A DNA stretch of 64,000 nucleotides, taken from assembly GCA_037783545.1 (NCBI GenBank), contig JBBELK010000162.1, positions 1,860,001 to 1,924,000 on the forward strand, read 5' to 3'. The stretch is from Henricia sp. BOLD:AAB3569. Its lineage: Eukaryota; Echinodermata; Asteroidea; Spinulosida; Echinasteridae. This document shows, in pieces, positions 44,857-56,805 of this stretch. The notes below the pieces were generated by a model. That model did not search any database. It saw only the letters and a program-made list of their open reading frames with translations, and was not told the DNA's origin. Positions within the stretch are counted from its first letter, which is position 1; every line of letters begins with the position of its first letter. The position numbers and the translations under genes were made by a program.

Positions 44857-46162
44857 CTAAAATAACGATTAAAAGGCAGCACTGCAGTAAAAATCTTCGC
44901 ATTAACAACGATAAATATACTAGTCTACTCATAATGATATCTATCCTGAGTGATACTCATGGCACTTAACAACATCATTATCCTATGCTCAATTGGGCAC
45001 AACTCCCTGGGGAGTATGCAGCACCGGCAGCCTGCTCACACAAGCGCTCAAAGGCTGCAACCCTTGCAGGTAACCATTTATTCCTGGGTGGAGAGAGGCA
45101 ACGTATGACAAAGGGCCTTGCCAAAGGGCACACGCACCTTGGACGCGGCGGGGAATCGAAATCACGATCGTAAAATTAGGCACGGCGTTGAGTTCAATGC
45201 GCCAAACCATTCGGCCATGGTACGTACTCTATGAGCGCCTACCGAGCCTGAAACATGACGATGATACGGTTTATTTACATGTGTGTTTTCCTGTTTGTTG
45301 CCACGTACCCAGAGACTCTCATACAGTTGTACGCATGTAAACAGAACGTGAGGTGATTATGCTTTATAGGGCTCTTGGCTCCACAAGTACATTATACAGC
45401 CACCACCACGCATTAATTAAACGACCCTGAACCAGTCTATAGCCATGTTCAGACGGGCACTACCTTCCAAAGTGAAGTTAACAACGACAGTCCCACCAAC
45501 AACGACGTATGTCCACACGGTGCTTTAACAACGACGCGCAAGCATGCACACGGCCCTTATTGCAATGGTGCGCGCTCGTAAGTAGCGCGCTATTCATAAG
45601 ATTTCTCGTTGTTAAATCGTCGTTGTTAACTTGTAAGTAAGTGCGTCCACACGGTCACTACTTACGAGCTTACTCACGAGTGCCCACTAACAACGACTTA
45701 ACTTTAAGTTAACAACCATCGTCTGAACGCACTTTATAGCTTAAGTCGTTTTGGACCACAATGATGGCATGTTTGGCAGCATCTCAGACACACATGTACA
45801 TGTAAGTCCTGATCATTTTATAAAACGAACAGAAGTGGGGTTTCGATTGCACATGTTTAGCCAATACAACATTTTAATGATTTTTGCGTCATTACTGTAC
45901 TTGAGGCGCACGTTTCAAGTTGCGGCATTTCGTCAGCACTGATAGCAATCCCCTTGCACCTTAAGCCGACCTCATAGGTGGTTTTTGCCACGAACTTCCC
46001 ACAACATGGTATTTTTTTTAAAGATTACCTGAGGCTATGTATAGACTCTACAGACAGTATCCGGTAATATCAACAGATCCTGCAGGAAAACTGCAGCAAA
46101 AATCGCACATTGGACCGGCTTTATACCAAAAGAATATCCTCAACAAAGGCAACCACACTTAC

Positions 46163-46354
46163 GATATCGTTGTACTGGATTTGCTTGACGTCATCCACGG
46201 AACGCCAGGCAGGCACGGAGAGGTGATACTGCAGGGCCTCCTCTAGCTGATCGGCCGTACACTCCCCATTGCCAACCTGTTCCCACCATCTCTCGGGGTA
46301 CCAACCAACCACGATCCACACGTACTTGGCACCGAACATTTCAAATTGATAAAT
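46163..46354 (-). CDS. GABA-B-like receptor, exon a, duplicate
   Basis: Identical in translation to 39117-39308, with the same splice signals. If exons a-b-c of both copies were spliced in series, the second set would be read out of frame, so only one set can serve a full-length receptor. Confidence 0.75.
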
Positions 46355-49300
46355 CTGAAGCAAACAAGGAGATTGGGATCACGGGGAAATTGTAATATAC
46401 ACAACTCAATCTTCAGTGTAGCTGACACCATTTTCAAAGAGTCAAGTGAGTTAGATGCAAAACGTATAACAAAACTTGGGTATGGAGGGGAACGTTACAG
46501 AACAGTTACATTTTCCTGTTCTTCAAGCATATAAAAATGGCCCCCGCCACACCCCACTTTGCAAAGTCTGGCGACGTCACTGCGCGAATGGGGTTATCGA
46601 AGTGATTATTACATTGGGCGTTGAAGTGAATATGATCGAATAGGGTCGAATATTTACTATACAACACCAAGCGGCGTTAAGAGGACTGGAGTTCGAGCAA
46701 CGATTATATGGTCAGCTTTTGCTTAAACAGCTAGAATCCCCCCTTCCACGTTTTTTTTGTTTTCTGTTTATCATGGAGGTGTATGTGTCTACAACACCAT
46801 CACAATTTGTTTTTCACAAACAAATCGTCAGGCTTTTGCTTAAAACGTAAAGCAGTTCCGACCCTCTTCACCCGAAATTCTGAAACGCTCGAGGTCACTT
46901 GGCTTGTTTATCAACAGGGTTTTGACGTCATCCTGAGAAACATACAAAACGGCCTGTGCAGTATTGAATGGAATATACACGAAGTGAATGTTTATCATGC
47001 CTGTTTTGTCCTTGTAATTCAAAATACAAACATGAAAAACACTTCATGTAATATGAAAGCTCTTTTGAAGTAAATACTGGTGCATTGCGACGGGTGGTTT
47101 TGTCACGGAACGAACGGCATTCACATCGGTCTGTGTACAGCATAGGACGGTTCACTGCGGGGGAAGTTCCCACGTGTTTGAACATCGCCCGGTACAAGTT
47201 AGAATGAGCGACTCATTTTTCTCTCTCTTGGTAATAGAAAATAAAATCTTTCTGCTCTTTTTTTTTTATAGTGTCTGGTAAAACATACAACTACGCAGCT
47301 ACTGGGCATATCTCTGGCTTCTTGGACCAACAAAATTCTTCAAAAAACACCATCTAACAGAGACGGTTTTCCAAGTTGTTTGCGTGTAAACGTATGGAGC
47401 TAACAATCGTGTTGACTTCTATTTCTCAGGATTGCGTCACGGGGTCACGCGCATATCATGAATACCTAATGAGCGTTTCAGAAATCGCGAAAATCTCATT
47501 TTCGAAAAGCGCACTTTTGCTTGCAATTTATCTACTTAAAACCGACAATTAAAAAATAATAAAAATCCACGTCGGCAAGAGGGATGTTTGGACTATCGAA
47601 AAAAGCCTAAATGCTGGATTTTCGTCAAGGGGATTCTTCCTCTTTAACTAGAGTTCCTTCAACGACGATAATTATAAGTCTGGTCAATTTACGGGAAAAT
47701 TGTGCTTGACCTAGAACTAATTACAATATAATGCATTCCAACACTGGCTGGTGTATAAAAAAATCACTCATTAACATACTGAAAATGTAATATTTTCTTA
47801 ATGAGTGGAAATGTGATTTTTTGGGGGTGCTAATTCGCAGTAAGTTTTGTAAGTTTTCTTAAAACATTACACTGAGGGCGCTATTTCGTCTGTTACATAT
47901 CAGGAATATCAGTTACATTATGTAACATTCGTCGGGAGACACGACTACTCGTAGCAGACGAAATATTTCCGTCGTCTGCTATTTAAAGATGAGGCATTAT
48001 GAACGAAACAGACATGTTTTTTTCACATTTCTGGGATTTTGTTTAGTTAATGGTCAAAAAATTCCCTGTTCGTTATTCCTTCTTGTAAATTGGTTTGTAA
48101 TAATTATGTTGACAAAATAGCACAGTGTTGTATTTTATTTTATATCATTGTTAATTTAAATTTGTTTTGAATTGTTTTTATTTCCCAGTCATTGGCCGTG
48201 AATACGCGTTTAGAATGAATGACCGACTTGACTTTGCTTGGCCACTAAGTGACCGCAGCGGCCAACTCCCTGAAAGAAAAATGTCTTTGGGTCACTTAAT
48301 CTGAACAAGTGTCAGTTGTAAACTCTACCCGCTTCTAAAATTTTGAAGGATTATTTGCCAACTCCTACCCATTGCAAATTTAACCAACCACGTATTAAAA
48401 TTTAACAAACCTGGGTTGGTTAAGGTTTTAAGAGTGAGGGACTGTTAATATCGAGAATCGGATGGCCACGGTCAAAAATAGATTTGTTTTCATACTTTCA
48501 TATTTGACGGACCTTTGCCCCAAACTAACAAATTTGGTAAAATGTTTGAACAAAATAACTTTGTTGCCATGGCAACAGCCAAATTACGTTTTTAGGCTAG
48601 TTTTGCATTTTTTTCACGTTTTGGAGAGTGAAATTTGCATATTTTCAAAACTGCTTCACCATTAAACAAGATATAGAAAATTATTTTCTTTAACAGTTGT
48701 GGATAGGTGGGTCCTTGGAGGCTGCACTGCATGTATTAAAATAATCACCAGGTATTTGGGTGGGTAATACCATTTATTTCAAATAGGGGTGTTTTTTTTA
48801 CTTGAAAAGTATGAAAATATACCATTGTTTGACAGCTCATAACCCATATGGTAGTGCTCCAATTTGAACATCGGCCACATATTGTTAAGATGAGACATTG
48901 GTCTTGTGGAATATAAAAAGAATAGCTGGGGTAAAATATTTTATTTTTCGCAGTGTTGCCAGACATTTCCCCATTTTTTCAAATGTTGGTGGAAGGCTAA
49001 GTAGAATAGGCGACATTTCAAAAAGGTGGCAGAAAGAGGATTTTTTTAGTAGAAGGTTGAAACATGTTTATTTGACCTAATTTTGTGGTGGTGAATCCAC
49101 AAATGATGGTTACGAAGCTGTATTTTACGTTAAAGGGGTATTTTTTTGCAAAAAAGTATAACAATTAGTTGAAAAACAAGGCTTTGTTTTTACAGAAAAA
49201 CCCTTTTCCTCAAATAGCACATGGTAACATGCCACTCTTACTTAATTTGGGGTGCTGAATCCAAAAATAGCGGTGTCCAAGATGTATTTTGAGGGCAAAG

Positions 49301-49424
49301 GTTCTTTTGGGGAAACAAAATCTAAATGTTATAATTAAAAACAGTTTAAAATCATGTTGCAGTAAAAACAACAACAAATGTACAGTGATCATCGTTGTTC
49401 TCTTAATCCATCATGGCGGACTTA

Positions 49425-49473
49425 CACTGCAAAAACTGTGGTGTTAAATTAACACCAGTGGTGTTGTCTTATA
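49425..49473. mobile_element. Detached terminal repeat of the 57966-62714 element
   Basis: It reads CACTGCAAAAACTGTGGTG and on to GTTGTCTTATA, almost the same as the terminus starting at 57966. It is preceded by TA (49423-49424). It breaks off at the TA where the Tc1-like element begins. The continuation of this terminus is found inverted at 62714 and leftward, which is evidence for the inversion described in the findings. Confidence 0.75.
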
Positions 49474-49475
49474 TA

Positions 49476-50789
49476 CACTCAAGGAAAAAGAAACGCACCA
49501 CGTAAAATGTAAAGGAAATAGGACCGGCATTGTAAAAATGGTACATGTTCTAGATTTTGAGCAATTTAGAGATAAACGTCGATCTTTATTTATCTCGTTA
49601 CGGCTGAGTGATTTGGGTGAATTCCAAAAGCTGTGTTTTTGCATTTTATGCTAATGGTCACACATGAGAGAATCCTAGAGATGAGTTTGACTACTCCTGT
49701 CCTGAACACAACCCTTGCCTATAAAAAGACACCAAAATGATGCCAAAACACTTGTTACCCATGATGCAACGACTGTCACAACCTGAGAGAGACCGAGCCA
49801 TTGGCATGCTCCAAGCCGGAAGGAACCGACAGGGAGTGGGCAGGTTGTTCGGGGTCCACCACTCGACTGTTGTGCGTCTTGAACAGCGTACAACACTACT
49901 GGCACCTCCGCGGATCGTCCCCGAGCTGGCAGGCCGCGGGTCACGACCGCTGCACAAGACCGCGCCAACCGGCTGTCACACCTCCATGACAGGTTCCAGC
50001 CGGGTGATACTATATACCGGAAAACACCGGAAAATACCGGAAAACACCGGAAAACACCGGAAAACATACTAAATACCGGAAAACACTAAATACCGGAAAA
50101 CACCGAAAAACACCGGAAAACATACTAAATACCGGAAAACACACTAAATACCGGAAAACACCGGAAAACACACTAAATACCGGAAAACACCGGAAAACAT
50201 ACTAAATACCGGAAAACACACTAAATACCGGAAAACACCCGAAAGCACTTAATAACACCACCCCCACTACCTGCAGAAGACACCATAAAATACTGTTTTC
50301 CGGTGTTTTCCGGTATTTAGTATGTTTTCCGGTATTTAGTATGTTTTCCGGTGTTTTCCGGTAAATAGTACTACCGTTCCAGCCCGCTACACGCACTGCC
50401 GCTGAGACCATAGGGACACACCACAGGCCAGTGAGTGCAAGAACCATTAGAAATCGTCTCCGGGCCGACGGGATCAGACCATATCGACCATACGTGGGCT
50501 CAGTGCTGACACGCCGACATCGCCAGGCTCGGGTCCAGTGGTGCACAGCACACCGCCGCTGGACATTGCAGAGATGGTCGCAGGTGGTCTTCAGTGACGA
50601 AAAGAGGTTCAAGTGCTTCAGGGCCGATGGCAGGGAGCGGGTGTACAGGAGACGCCACGAGCGTTACGCGACGCTTGTGTCCGCCAAGTCAACTGGTGGG
50701 GTGGCCCAAGCGTGATGATTTGGGCTGGCATATCGGCCAATCAACGCACTGACTTGGTTTTCATCGAAAGAAACCTCAATGCTGCCCGT
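49476..50789 (+). pseudogene. Tc1-like transposase, 5' part, broken and interrupted
   Basis: A terminal repeat CACTCAAGGAAAAAGAAACG after TA is followed by a leader and an ATG at 49737. The frame encodes the helix-turn-helix region (RLSQPERDRAIGMLQAG, GRLFGVHHSTVVRL). It then shifts frame (GTSADRPRAGRPRVTT is in another frame) and is interrupted by a 374-bp element. Reading resumes with SARTIRNRLRADGIRPYRPY and TLQRWSQVVFSDEKRF, which contains the first catalytic Asp of the DDE domain. It shifts again before WAGISANQRTDLVF and stops matching the family after NLNAAR. The second catalytic Asp and the Glu are not here; they are in the minus-strand fragment at 62846-63388. Non-functional. Confidence 0.85.
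50002..50375. mobile_element. Small element with tandem ACCGGAAAACAC arms inside Tc1
   Basis: Flanked by the 9-bp direct repeat GTTCCAGCC (49993-50001 and 50376-50384), which rejoins the transposase reading when removed. Its ends are inverted: GGGTGATACTATATACCGG on the left and, on the opposite strand, GGTAGTACTATTTACCGG on the right. The left arm is about 230 bp of tandem ACCGGAAAACAC with TAAAT/CTAAATACCGG variants. The right arm is about 75 bp of the inverse. A unique core of about 55 bp (CACCCCCACTACCTGCAG) separates them. A 9-bp duplication is consistent with Mutator-like mobilisation. Confidence 0.8.
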
Positions 50790-51082
50790 AACTCAGAGAG
50801 TTTATGAATAGCGCTAATTACTAACTTAGCACTTTTACACAGCACGGTAAATCCATGTGTTTTATAATTTTTACTATAGCAATTAGCTGGGATTATTTTA
50901 CTTTCTTGGCTTCAATAATTTGTGTTTGAAACTGACCGCAATCACGTCCAACCGAAAACGGTTATCAATTAGCCTTTTAAAAGTGTGGCGGAACAAAAGG
51001 GGAGGGCGCTATTTAATTTTAATAGGTATGATTGTTTTTTGATAATTGTATTTCTTTCCAAAAATGTGTTTGTGTACGTGGC
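50790..51082. other. Spacer after inversion breakpoint
   Basis: AT-rich, no gene. It begins at the point where the Tc1 coding match stops (CCCGT then AACTCAGAG). Confidence 0.4.
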
Positions 51083-51178
51083 CTCGTCAACCCAAGCGAT
51101 ATTTGGGAAGCTATTAGGGGAGAATGCCACAATCTAACTGCTGATAGAGTTTCGCGCCTTGGCCAGGCTGACGGCCTA
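51083..51178 (+). repeat. SINE core fragment
   Basis: Matches the middle of the SINE at 13528-13861 (CCTCGTCAACCCAAGCGATA, then TTTGGGAAG and AACTGCTGATAG), without tRNA head or tail. Confidence 0.65.
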
Positions 51179-51384
51179 TAGTAGATCGGCAGCCCAGAGA
51201 GTTTTGGTTAAACGAACGCTGGGGACCCCGAAAGGGGGCAAAAAATAGCGCTGGGTCAAACATTCGAGGTACCACATGAAACTAAATTTAGATGATAGAG
51301 CACATCACACAGAGTACGGAATGGCCCTCGCCAGACGAATTTTCTGCTGCAAAAGTTCCGCCAGACGCCCGCCAAAATTTCGCT

Positions 51385-51545
51385 ACTTGGCAACAAATTA
51401 TCTCACCAAGTCGACGTATTGATTTCAGGAAGGCGACTTGACGAAATAAATATCTCGCCAAGTCGACTTATTAAATCTAGGATGTCGACTTGGCAACATA
51501 AATTATCTCGCTGGGTTGACTTAGCATCTCGCCAAGTCGTCATAA
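51385..51545. repeat. Scattered CTCGCCAAGTCGAC motifs
   Basis: Five or more copies of ATCTCGCCAAGTCGACTTA-like words, some inverted (GTCGACTTGGC), are spaced 25-40 bp apart. Possibly the remains of a palindromic repeat; no termini were identified. Confidence 0.5.
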
Positions 51546-51932
51546 TCCACGTTATAAGTAAACTTGGTTAGACAAAGGATGGCACTCACAGAGCGCCGTA
51601 CTTTTGCTTTGAAAGTGAAAGTGGAAAAAAATGGGAACACCACTCGACATATGTCAGATAGTATACGCGAACAAATAGACGTTGCCGGTCGTGAGAACAA
51701 ATAGACTTACAAAGAAGAAGGCGGTTGCATATGCATTAGTATTCGCGTTGCGTACATTTCGGATCGTGACATTGTCAGGGTACGAGGACACTAATGTGTA
51801 ACATCTCGGGTTGGTTAATATAGTATTTCAGAGACACCTTGCGGTTCAAGAAGCATTGTGGTACTCCAAATGCCGACATGCGCAGTGGTGCAGATCTGTG
51901 TACGTATGGAACGTACACTATAAGTCTTAATT

Positions 51933-52087
51933 GGGGATTAAAAGTAGGTCTGTCCAGTCTTAAACATACGTTTAAAACCGGCTAGGGTCCTGAGCGCTGA
52001 TAATGGCCCTCGCCTGGCGGCTTGGCCCATGCCCCTAGCCGGTTTTAAACGGATTGTTTAAGACGGGCCGAACCTACTTTTAATCCC
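51933..52087. mobile_element. MITE with GGGATTAAAAGTAGG termini
   Basis: Inverted arms include GGGATTAAAAGTAGGTC, TTTAAAACCGGCTAGGG and their complements, nearly meeting in the centre. No clear target duplication. Confidence 0.65.
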
Positions 52088-52257
52088 ATTCATAAAAACC
52101 TTTTTGTGTAAATCAGTAAAACTCACCAAAATTAGCATGAATTCACTTTCTACCGCGTTCGTATGAACTGCTGCTGTGCGTCGAATTTTTGTTGTTCATA
52201 ATACAAGCGTGTTGTCCGCGCACGCACACATACGACCGGGTACTTGTCACAAGGTGC

Positions 52258-52540
52258 GTTCAGACGATCGTTGTTAACTTACAAGTATAGTCGTTGGTAG
52301 TGGGCACTCGTGAGTAAGCTCGTAAGTAGTGACCGTGTGGACGCACTTACTTACAAGTTACCAACTACTTACCCACGAGAAATATTATGAGTAGCGCGCT
52401 ACTTACGAGCGCGCACCGTTGGTATATAGGCCGTGTGCATGCTTGCGCGTGGTTGTTAAAGCACCGTGTGGACACGCGTCGTTGGTAGTGGGACTGTCGT
52501 TGTTATAACTTTACCTTCGAAGGTAGTGCACGTCTGAACA
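52258..52540. mobile_element. MITE with GTTCAGACG termini, inverted copy
   Basis: Same family as 38401-38683 in opposite orientation, with visible divergence (for example GTTGGTAGT in place of GTTGTTAGT words), so it is an independent insertion. Confidence 0.7.
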
Positions 52541-52771
52541 TGACTTCAGCCAGCGCACGTCCACACCTTGCTTTCGGGAGCGTACGGTTTGCATGTGCGT
52601 GTGCGTGTTCCATACGCGCTGACCAGGGCGAGGGCGCGGCTGTGAGCCAGGCTCAAAAGTGTTTAAGACTGATAGGGCATGTGTCGCTCGTTTAAAAATG
52701 CCCACGTGATGTGCTATCAGCCAATAGGGATGCGTAAACTGTCTAAGGTATTCATGAATGGAGTATAACTA

Positions 52772-54305
52772 CACTCTCAGAATGCTGGTTAAAATATCAC
52801 TGGTTAAAAATCAGTTGGTTAAAAATCTCCCAATGTTGGTTAAATTCTATGAGTTGGGTAAATTTTTCTTTAACCAGGGGTTGGTTAAGAAATATTCTGC
52901 TTTCTGGTTGGGTAAACTGCGGGTTGTGTAAAATATAAGATCAGAGGGCTGTATTTTAACCAACTCTGGTTATAATATTTACCACTCGCGAATCGATGTT
53001 GGTTAAAAAAAATCGCCCAACCATGTCACGTGGTGTCCAGTGAAAGCTACCATTGGTTAGTGACTCGTTTGTCTGCAAAATAGCAGCAGTGACAAAATGC
53101 CCACGCGCGCTGTGTGTACGTGTCTGTGTACATTGTACGTGTAAAACTATACTCAAACGTACGGTAGATGGCGAATGTGTTGACGTCAAATTTGCAAAAT
53201 GTAGTGGTGCTTTCCGAGCTGAAACAACTATTTCAAGGTAAGTTCTGCCTCGTTATTTGTCTGGGTCGGTGGATGGCAACAATTGATAGGTACATTAGTT
53301 TAATAATAGTATGAATGGATGGGTCACATATACCGCCTTTGGATCTTACTGTTAATAGTCCTTGTTTCATTGTGTTTATCCACACAGGAGGGGCTGATCG
53401 GATCGGATTTGGCATCTTGGCAGCAACTGTTACTCGACAACAACCGCGACTTACAGCAGAAGCCAAGGCCACAACCACTCATCATGCACATCACAGTTGA
53501 TCTGACTAGGCTACTGCTAAGCAAGGCTTCGGCGTGAACCACGTCTTCTTGATCAAAGCTGCATTTTGACCACTTTTTCGACACAGAACGAACTTCCCGT
53601 AGTAATATAATGGCAACTCGGAAAGTTTGCAAGTGTTATTTCCCAATCTGAATTTAACAATTGTTTTGGCTGTGTAAACCACAAAAATAAAAATACGCTC
53701 TTTTCTGACTTTATATAGTGCAGCTGAGCTAAACGTCACACAAGCAATCTCGAACTCATTGTTAACACAGTGTGATGTGAAACATTTAAATATGAACATG
53801 TTTGAAGGAAGCTAAACTCTTTCATTTAGAAAATACCAGTATATATTTGGCCTACACCTGCTGCTAAAGTATATACATGTACATCAAATATACATCCCCC
53901 CCCCAAAAAAAAATAAACAAATAAACAATGTAAAACTGTCAAGTCCATCGTGTGGTGTTTGCCTTTATTTAGTGTCCTTTATACCCAAATATCTTTTTTT
54001 TAAAACTTTTAACATAATAAATTAACCAATTGTTGGTAAAATATTGCCCAATTGTGAACAGCATTTCAGTAAAATGCCCAACCATTCGGGTATAACCAAC
54101 TGCATACTCGCCATTAACCAACAGATTGGTTAAAATAAAATTAACCAATAATTGGTTAAAATGTTTAACCAACCACGTATTAAAATGTAACCAACCTTGG
54201 TTGGTTAATGTTTTAACCAACTGTTGGGATGTTCACCTGGTAATACATGGTTGGTTAAAATTTTAACCAAGTTGGTTAAAAATTTTAACCAACGTTCTGA
54301 GAGTG
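52772..54305. mobile_element. TIR DNA element, copy 2 (CACTCTCAGAACG family)
   Basis: Termini CACTCTCAGAATG and CGTTCTGAGAGTG with TA on both sides (52770-52771, 54306-54307). Dense GGTTAAAA/TTAACCAAC subterminal words. It lacks the nested MITE and C-rich block of copy 1. Inside it keeps a short gene-like unit with intact splice signals (53168-53500). Confidence 0.78.
53168..53500 (+). CDS. Putative two-exon mini-gene inside TIR element copy 2
   Basis: Exon 1 (53168-53237, MANVLTSNLQNVVVLSEL and five more residues) ends in phase 1 at a strong donor, CAAGGTAAGT. Exon 2 (53388-53500) begins after GTTTATCCACACAG and reads GGADRIGFGILAATVTRQ to a stop, total about 60 residues. A longer alternative frame of exon 2 (EGLIGSDLASWQQLL) would need a different exon 1 phase. 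No family is recognised. The element may have captured the 5' end of a host gene with its promoter. The upstream sequence (53095-53165) has GC-rich and GTACGTGT words but no TATA box. Confidence 0.35.
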
Positions 54306-54309
54306 TAGT

Positions 54310-54880
54310 GTATATTCATTACATATTTCCATGTGCATTTTACTACCTATAGTATACAGCATTTACATCCCTATAACACCATAAATATAAAAAGGAACTC
54401 CATATTCAATTAACAACTGAAAAATCCCAATCCACATCCTTATACCCAGCGGGATTCGAGCCAGGGCCTCACAGGTGCAATTAACAACGTCTGCACTGAA
54501 CAACATTTGCATGTTTCAAACATTTTCGGATAAATACGTTTCTCTTTTTTTGTAGACATCGGGCGAAAATGATTAAAATTATAATAATAAAAGAAAAGTC
54601 AACACAATTTTATTTGGTTACCACATTGAGTAACGTAATTTTTTTTACACAAATATGCACTCAATCACGTACAGCACATGTATACACAAAAGTGTCTTCA
54701 ATAGTTGATTTTTTGTATTATTCTTTCAGAGCGTATGGCGTCACACATTAAGCACAAATTAATTTACGGAGCACTTGACATATGCGCCAGTTGTACTGCC
54801 CACTAATATTGCAGCTAAATCATCCTTTCACTGTAACGGGAATATTATTTTTTTGCGCTTCAATTTGATTGCAACCCATT
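54310..54880. other. AT-rich spacer
   Basis: No gene. A minus-strand B-box-like GGCTCGAATCCCG lies at about 54450, an isolated tRNA-like remnant. Confidence 0.35.
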
Positions 54881-56110
54881 TATTATAAACTAACAAATGT
54901 GGTAAAAGTTTTGAAAAAAAATACCTTTGTTGCTATGGCAACAGCCAAATTTAGATTGTTTCACTTTTTTCACTTTTTTAAGAGTGAAATTTGCATATTT
55001 TCAAAACTGCGTCACCATTAAACAAGATATAGAAAATAATTTTCTTTAAAAGTTAATGATAGGTAGGTCCTTGGAGACTGCACTGCATGTATAAAAATAG
55101 TCACCAGGTATTTGGGTTGGTTATACCATTTATTTCAAATAGGGGTGTTTTTTCTCTTTTTTTTAGTATGAAAATATACAATTTTTTGACAGCTCATAAC
55201 CCATGTGGTAGTGCTCCAATTTCAACATCGACCACATATTGTTGAGATGAGACATTGGTCTTGTAGAATATTTTAAAAACAGTTGGGGGAAAAAACTTTA
55301 TAGTTCGCAGTGTTGCCAGACATTTTCAAATTTTGGTGCAAGGCTAAGTAATAGGCGACATTTTTAAAAAGTGACTAAAAAAGGGACATTTTTAAGTAGA
55401 AGGTCGTAACATTTATTTATTTATTTATTCACCACATCCAACAGCGGAGGGACCGCCAATTACAGGAATGGGAGCAAGTGTGGTTGAGTGCCTTGCTCAA
55501 GGGCACAGGTGCCACAACCCGTCGCGGCCCGGGATCGAACCTACATTCTAGTACTAACATGTCGATTTAATCTCATTTTGGGGTGCTGAATCCAAACATG
55601 ACAGTTATCAAGTTGTATTTTAAGTTAAAGGGGTATTTGTGGCCCAAAAATGCCAAACATTTGTTAAAAAAACACCAGTTTTTGTGCAAAAAAACCCACT
55701 GTTTTCTCAAATAGAACATGGTTACATGCCATAACATGCCACTCTTTCTAAATCCATAAATGACAGTGTCCAAGTTGTATTTTGAGGGCAAAGGTGCTTC
55801 TCTGGGGTAAAACATAAAAAAGTTTATAAACACTAGTTTTGGGTAAAAACCAAAAAAAAGGAGAAAAGAGATGTAGCCTAATTGACAAGAAGAGGTTTTT
55901 TTTAGTAGAAGGTCGTTACTCGTTACTTTTACCTAATTTTGGAGTGCTGAATCCAAAAATGGTTGCCAAGCTGTATTTTAAGTTAAAGTTAAAAATATAC
56001 TCAAAATATTTTTGAAAACGTTGAGTTTTTTGTTAAAAAAACAAACAAATGTCTGCGTAGAACATGGTAACATGCCACTACTTAATTTGTGGTGCTGAAT
56101 CCACATGACT
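54880..56110. repeat. Diverged repeat related to 41450-42233
   Basis: Shares order and wording with the right end of the duplicated unit: TTGCTATGGCAACAGCCAAA, CATTAAACAAGATATAGAAA, GGTCCTTGGAG, TTGACAGCTCATAACCCAT, then several repeats of TTTGGGGTGCTGAATCCA. Similarity is roughly 80-85 percent by eye, so it is an old interspersed repeat, unlike the 7-kb duplication. A SINE-like insertion (55405-55560) interrupts it. Confidence 0.65.
55405..55560. repeat. SINE-like insertion
   Basis: A TTTATTTATTTATT tract is followed by CCTTGCTCAAGGGCACAGGT and a B-box-like GGATCGAACC. Core and promoter words in this order suggest a SINE; boundaries are approximate. Confidence 0.5.
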
Positions 56111-56805
56111 TTACCAGCAAGCTGTATTTTGATGGTCAAAGGGTTTTTTTGTTGACAAAAAGCATAAAAGCAATTTTTAAATTCCTAAATCTAAACAATA
56201 CTGTTACTATAAAGCTATTGTTTGGTATTGAAGCGATCCTATTGAACCACAACCACATAGCATGGCTCAAAATTATTATACATGTATACAAAGCAGGTAT
56301 TTCCATAATGAAAATTAACCAATGCATGAAAAGGAAATAATCTTATCATATCAGTTTTACAGTGGAATATGAATATATTGAACTTGAAGTGTGCAAAATA
56401 CACATTACTAGGAGTGTTAAAATCTCTTTGCTCAAGGTAATATGAGACAACGGCCTATAATTTTAAAGTGGTAATAAGAGAAGGATGGGGTGAATTTAGT
56501 TGTAAACCTGTACATTATAATTAAAAAGTGAGAAAATTTATTGGATTAGAGATGCTTGTTTTAGTACAAAACAAATATTTTAAAGATAAATCGGGAACAT
56601 GCCAATCCTAGCTTTTCATCCATTTCGTCCTAAAACAAAGTGGTCGAAAATTATGTCTTTGCTTGCAACTTTTTTATGTTTTTGGTTTTTTTTTCTGTTT
56701 GTTTCTCGGATACACTTCTCCTTAAAACAAATACAAAAATTTGGTTGGATTCAGCTTCGACAAGACTTTTGTCTGGTCACCAACACCACAATAATGCACC
56801 TATCA
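56110..56805. other. AT-rich sequence without recognised genes
   Basis: No supported exon or element boundary. Confidence 0.35.

Larger units (their letters stand above)
42234..49279. repeat. 7,046-bp tandem duplication, copy 2
   Basis: Head-to-tail repeat of 35188-42233. The junction reads GTCCAAATAAG. The outer right end reads GTCCAAGATG, and the outer left end reads CCCAGAATAAG. Only about one base is shared at the breakpoint. All internal elements of copy 1 recur at +7,046. The near-identity means either a very recent event or an assembly duplication of one locus. Confidence 0.95.
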
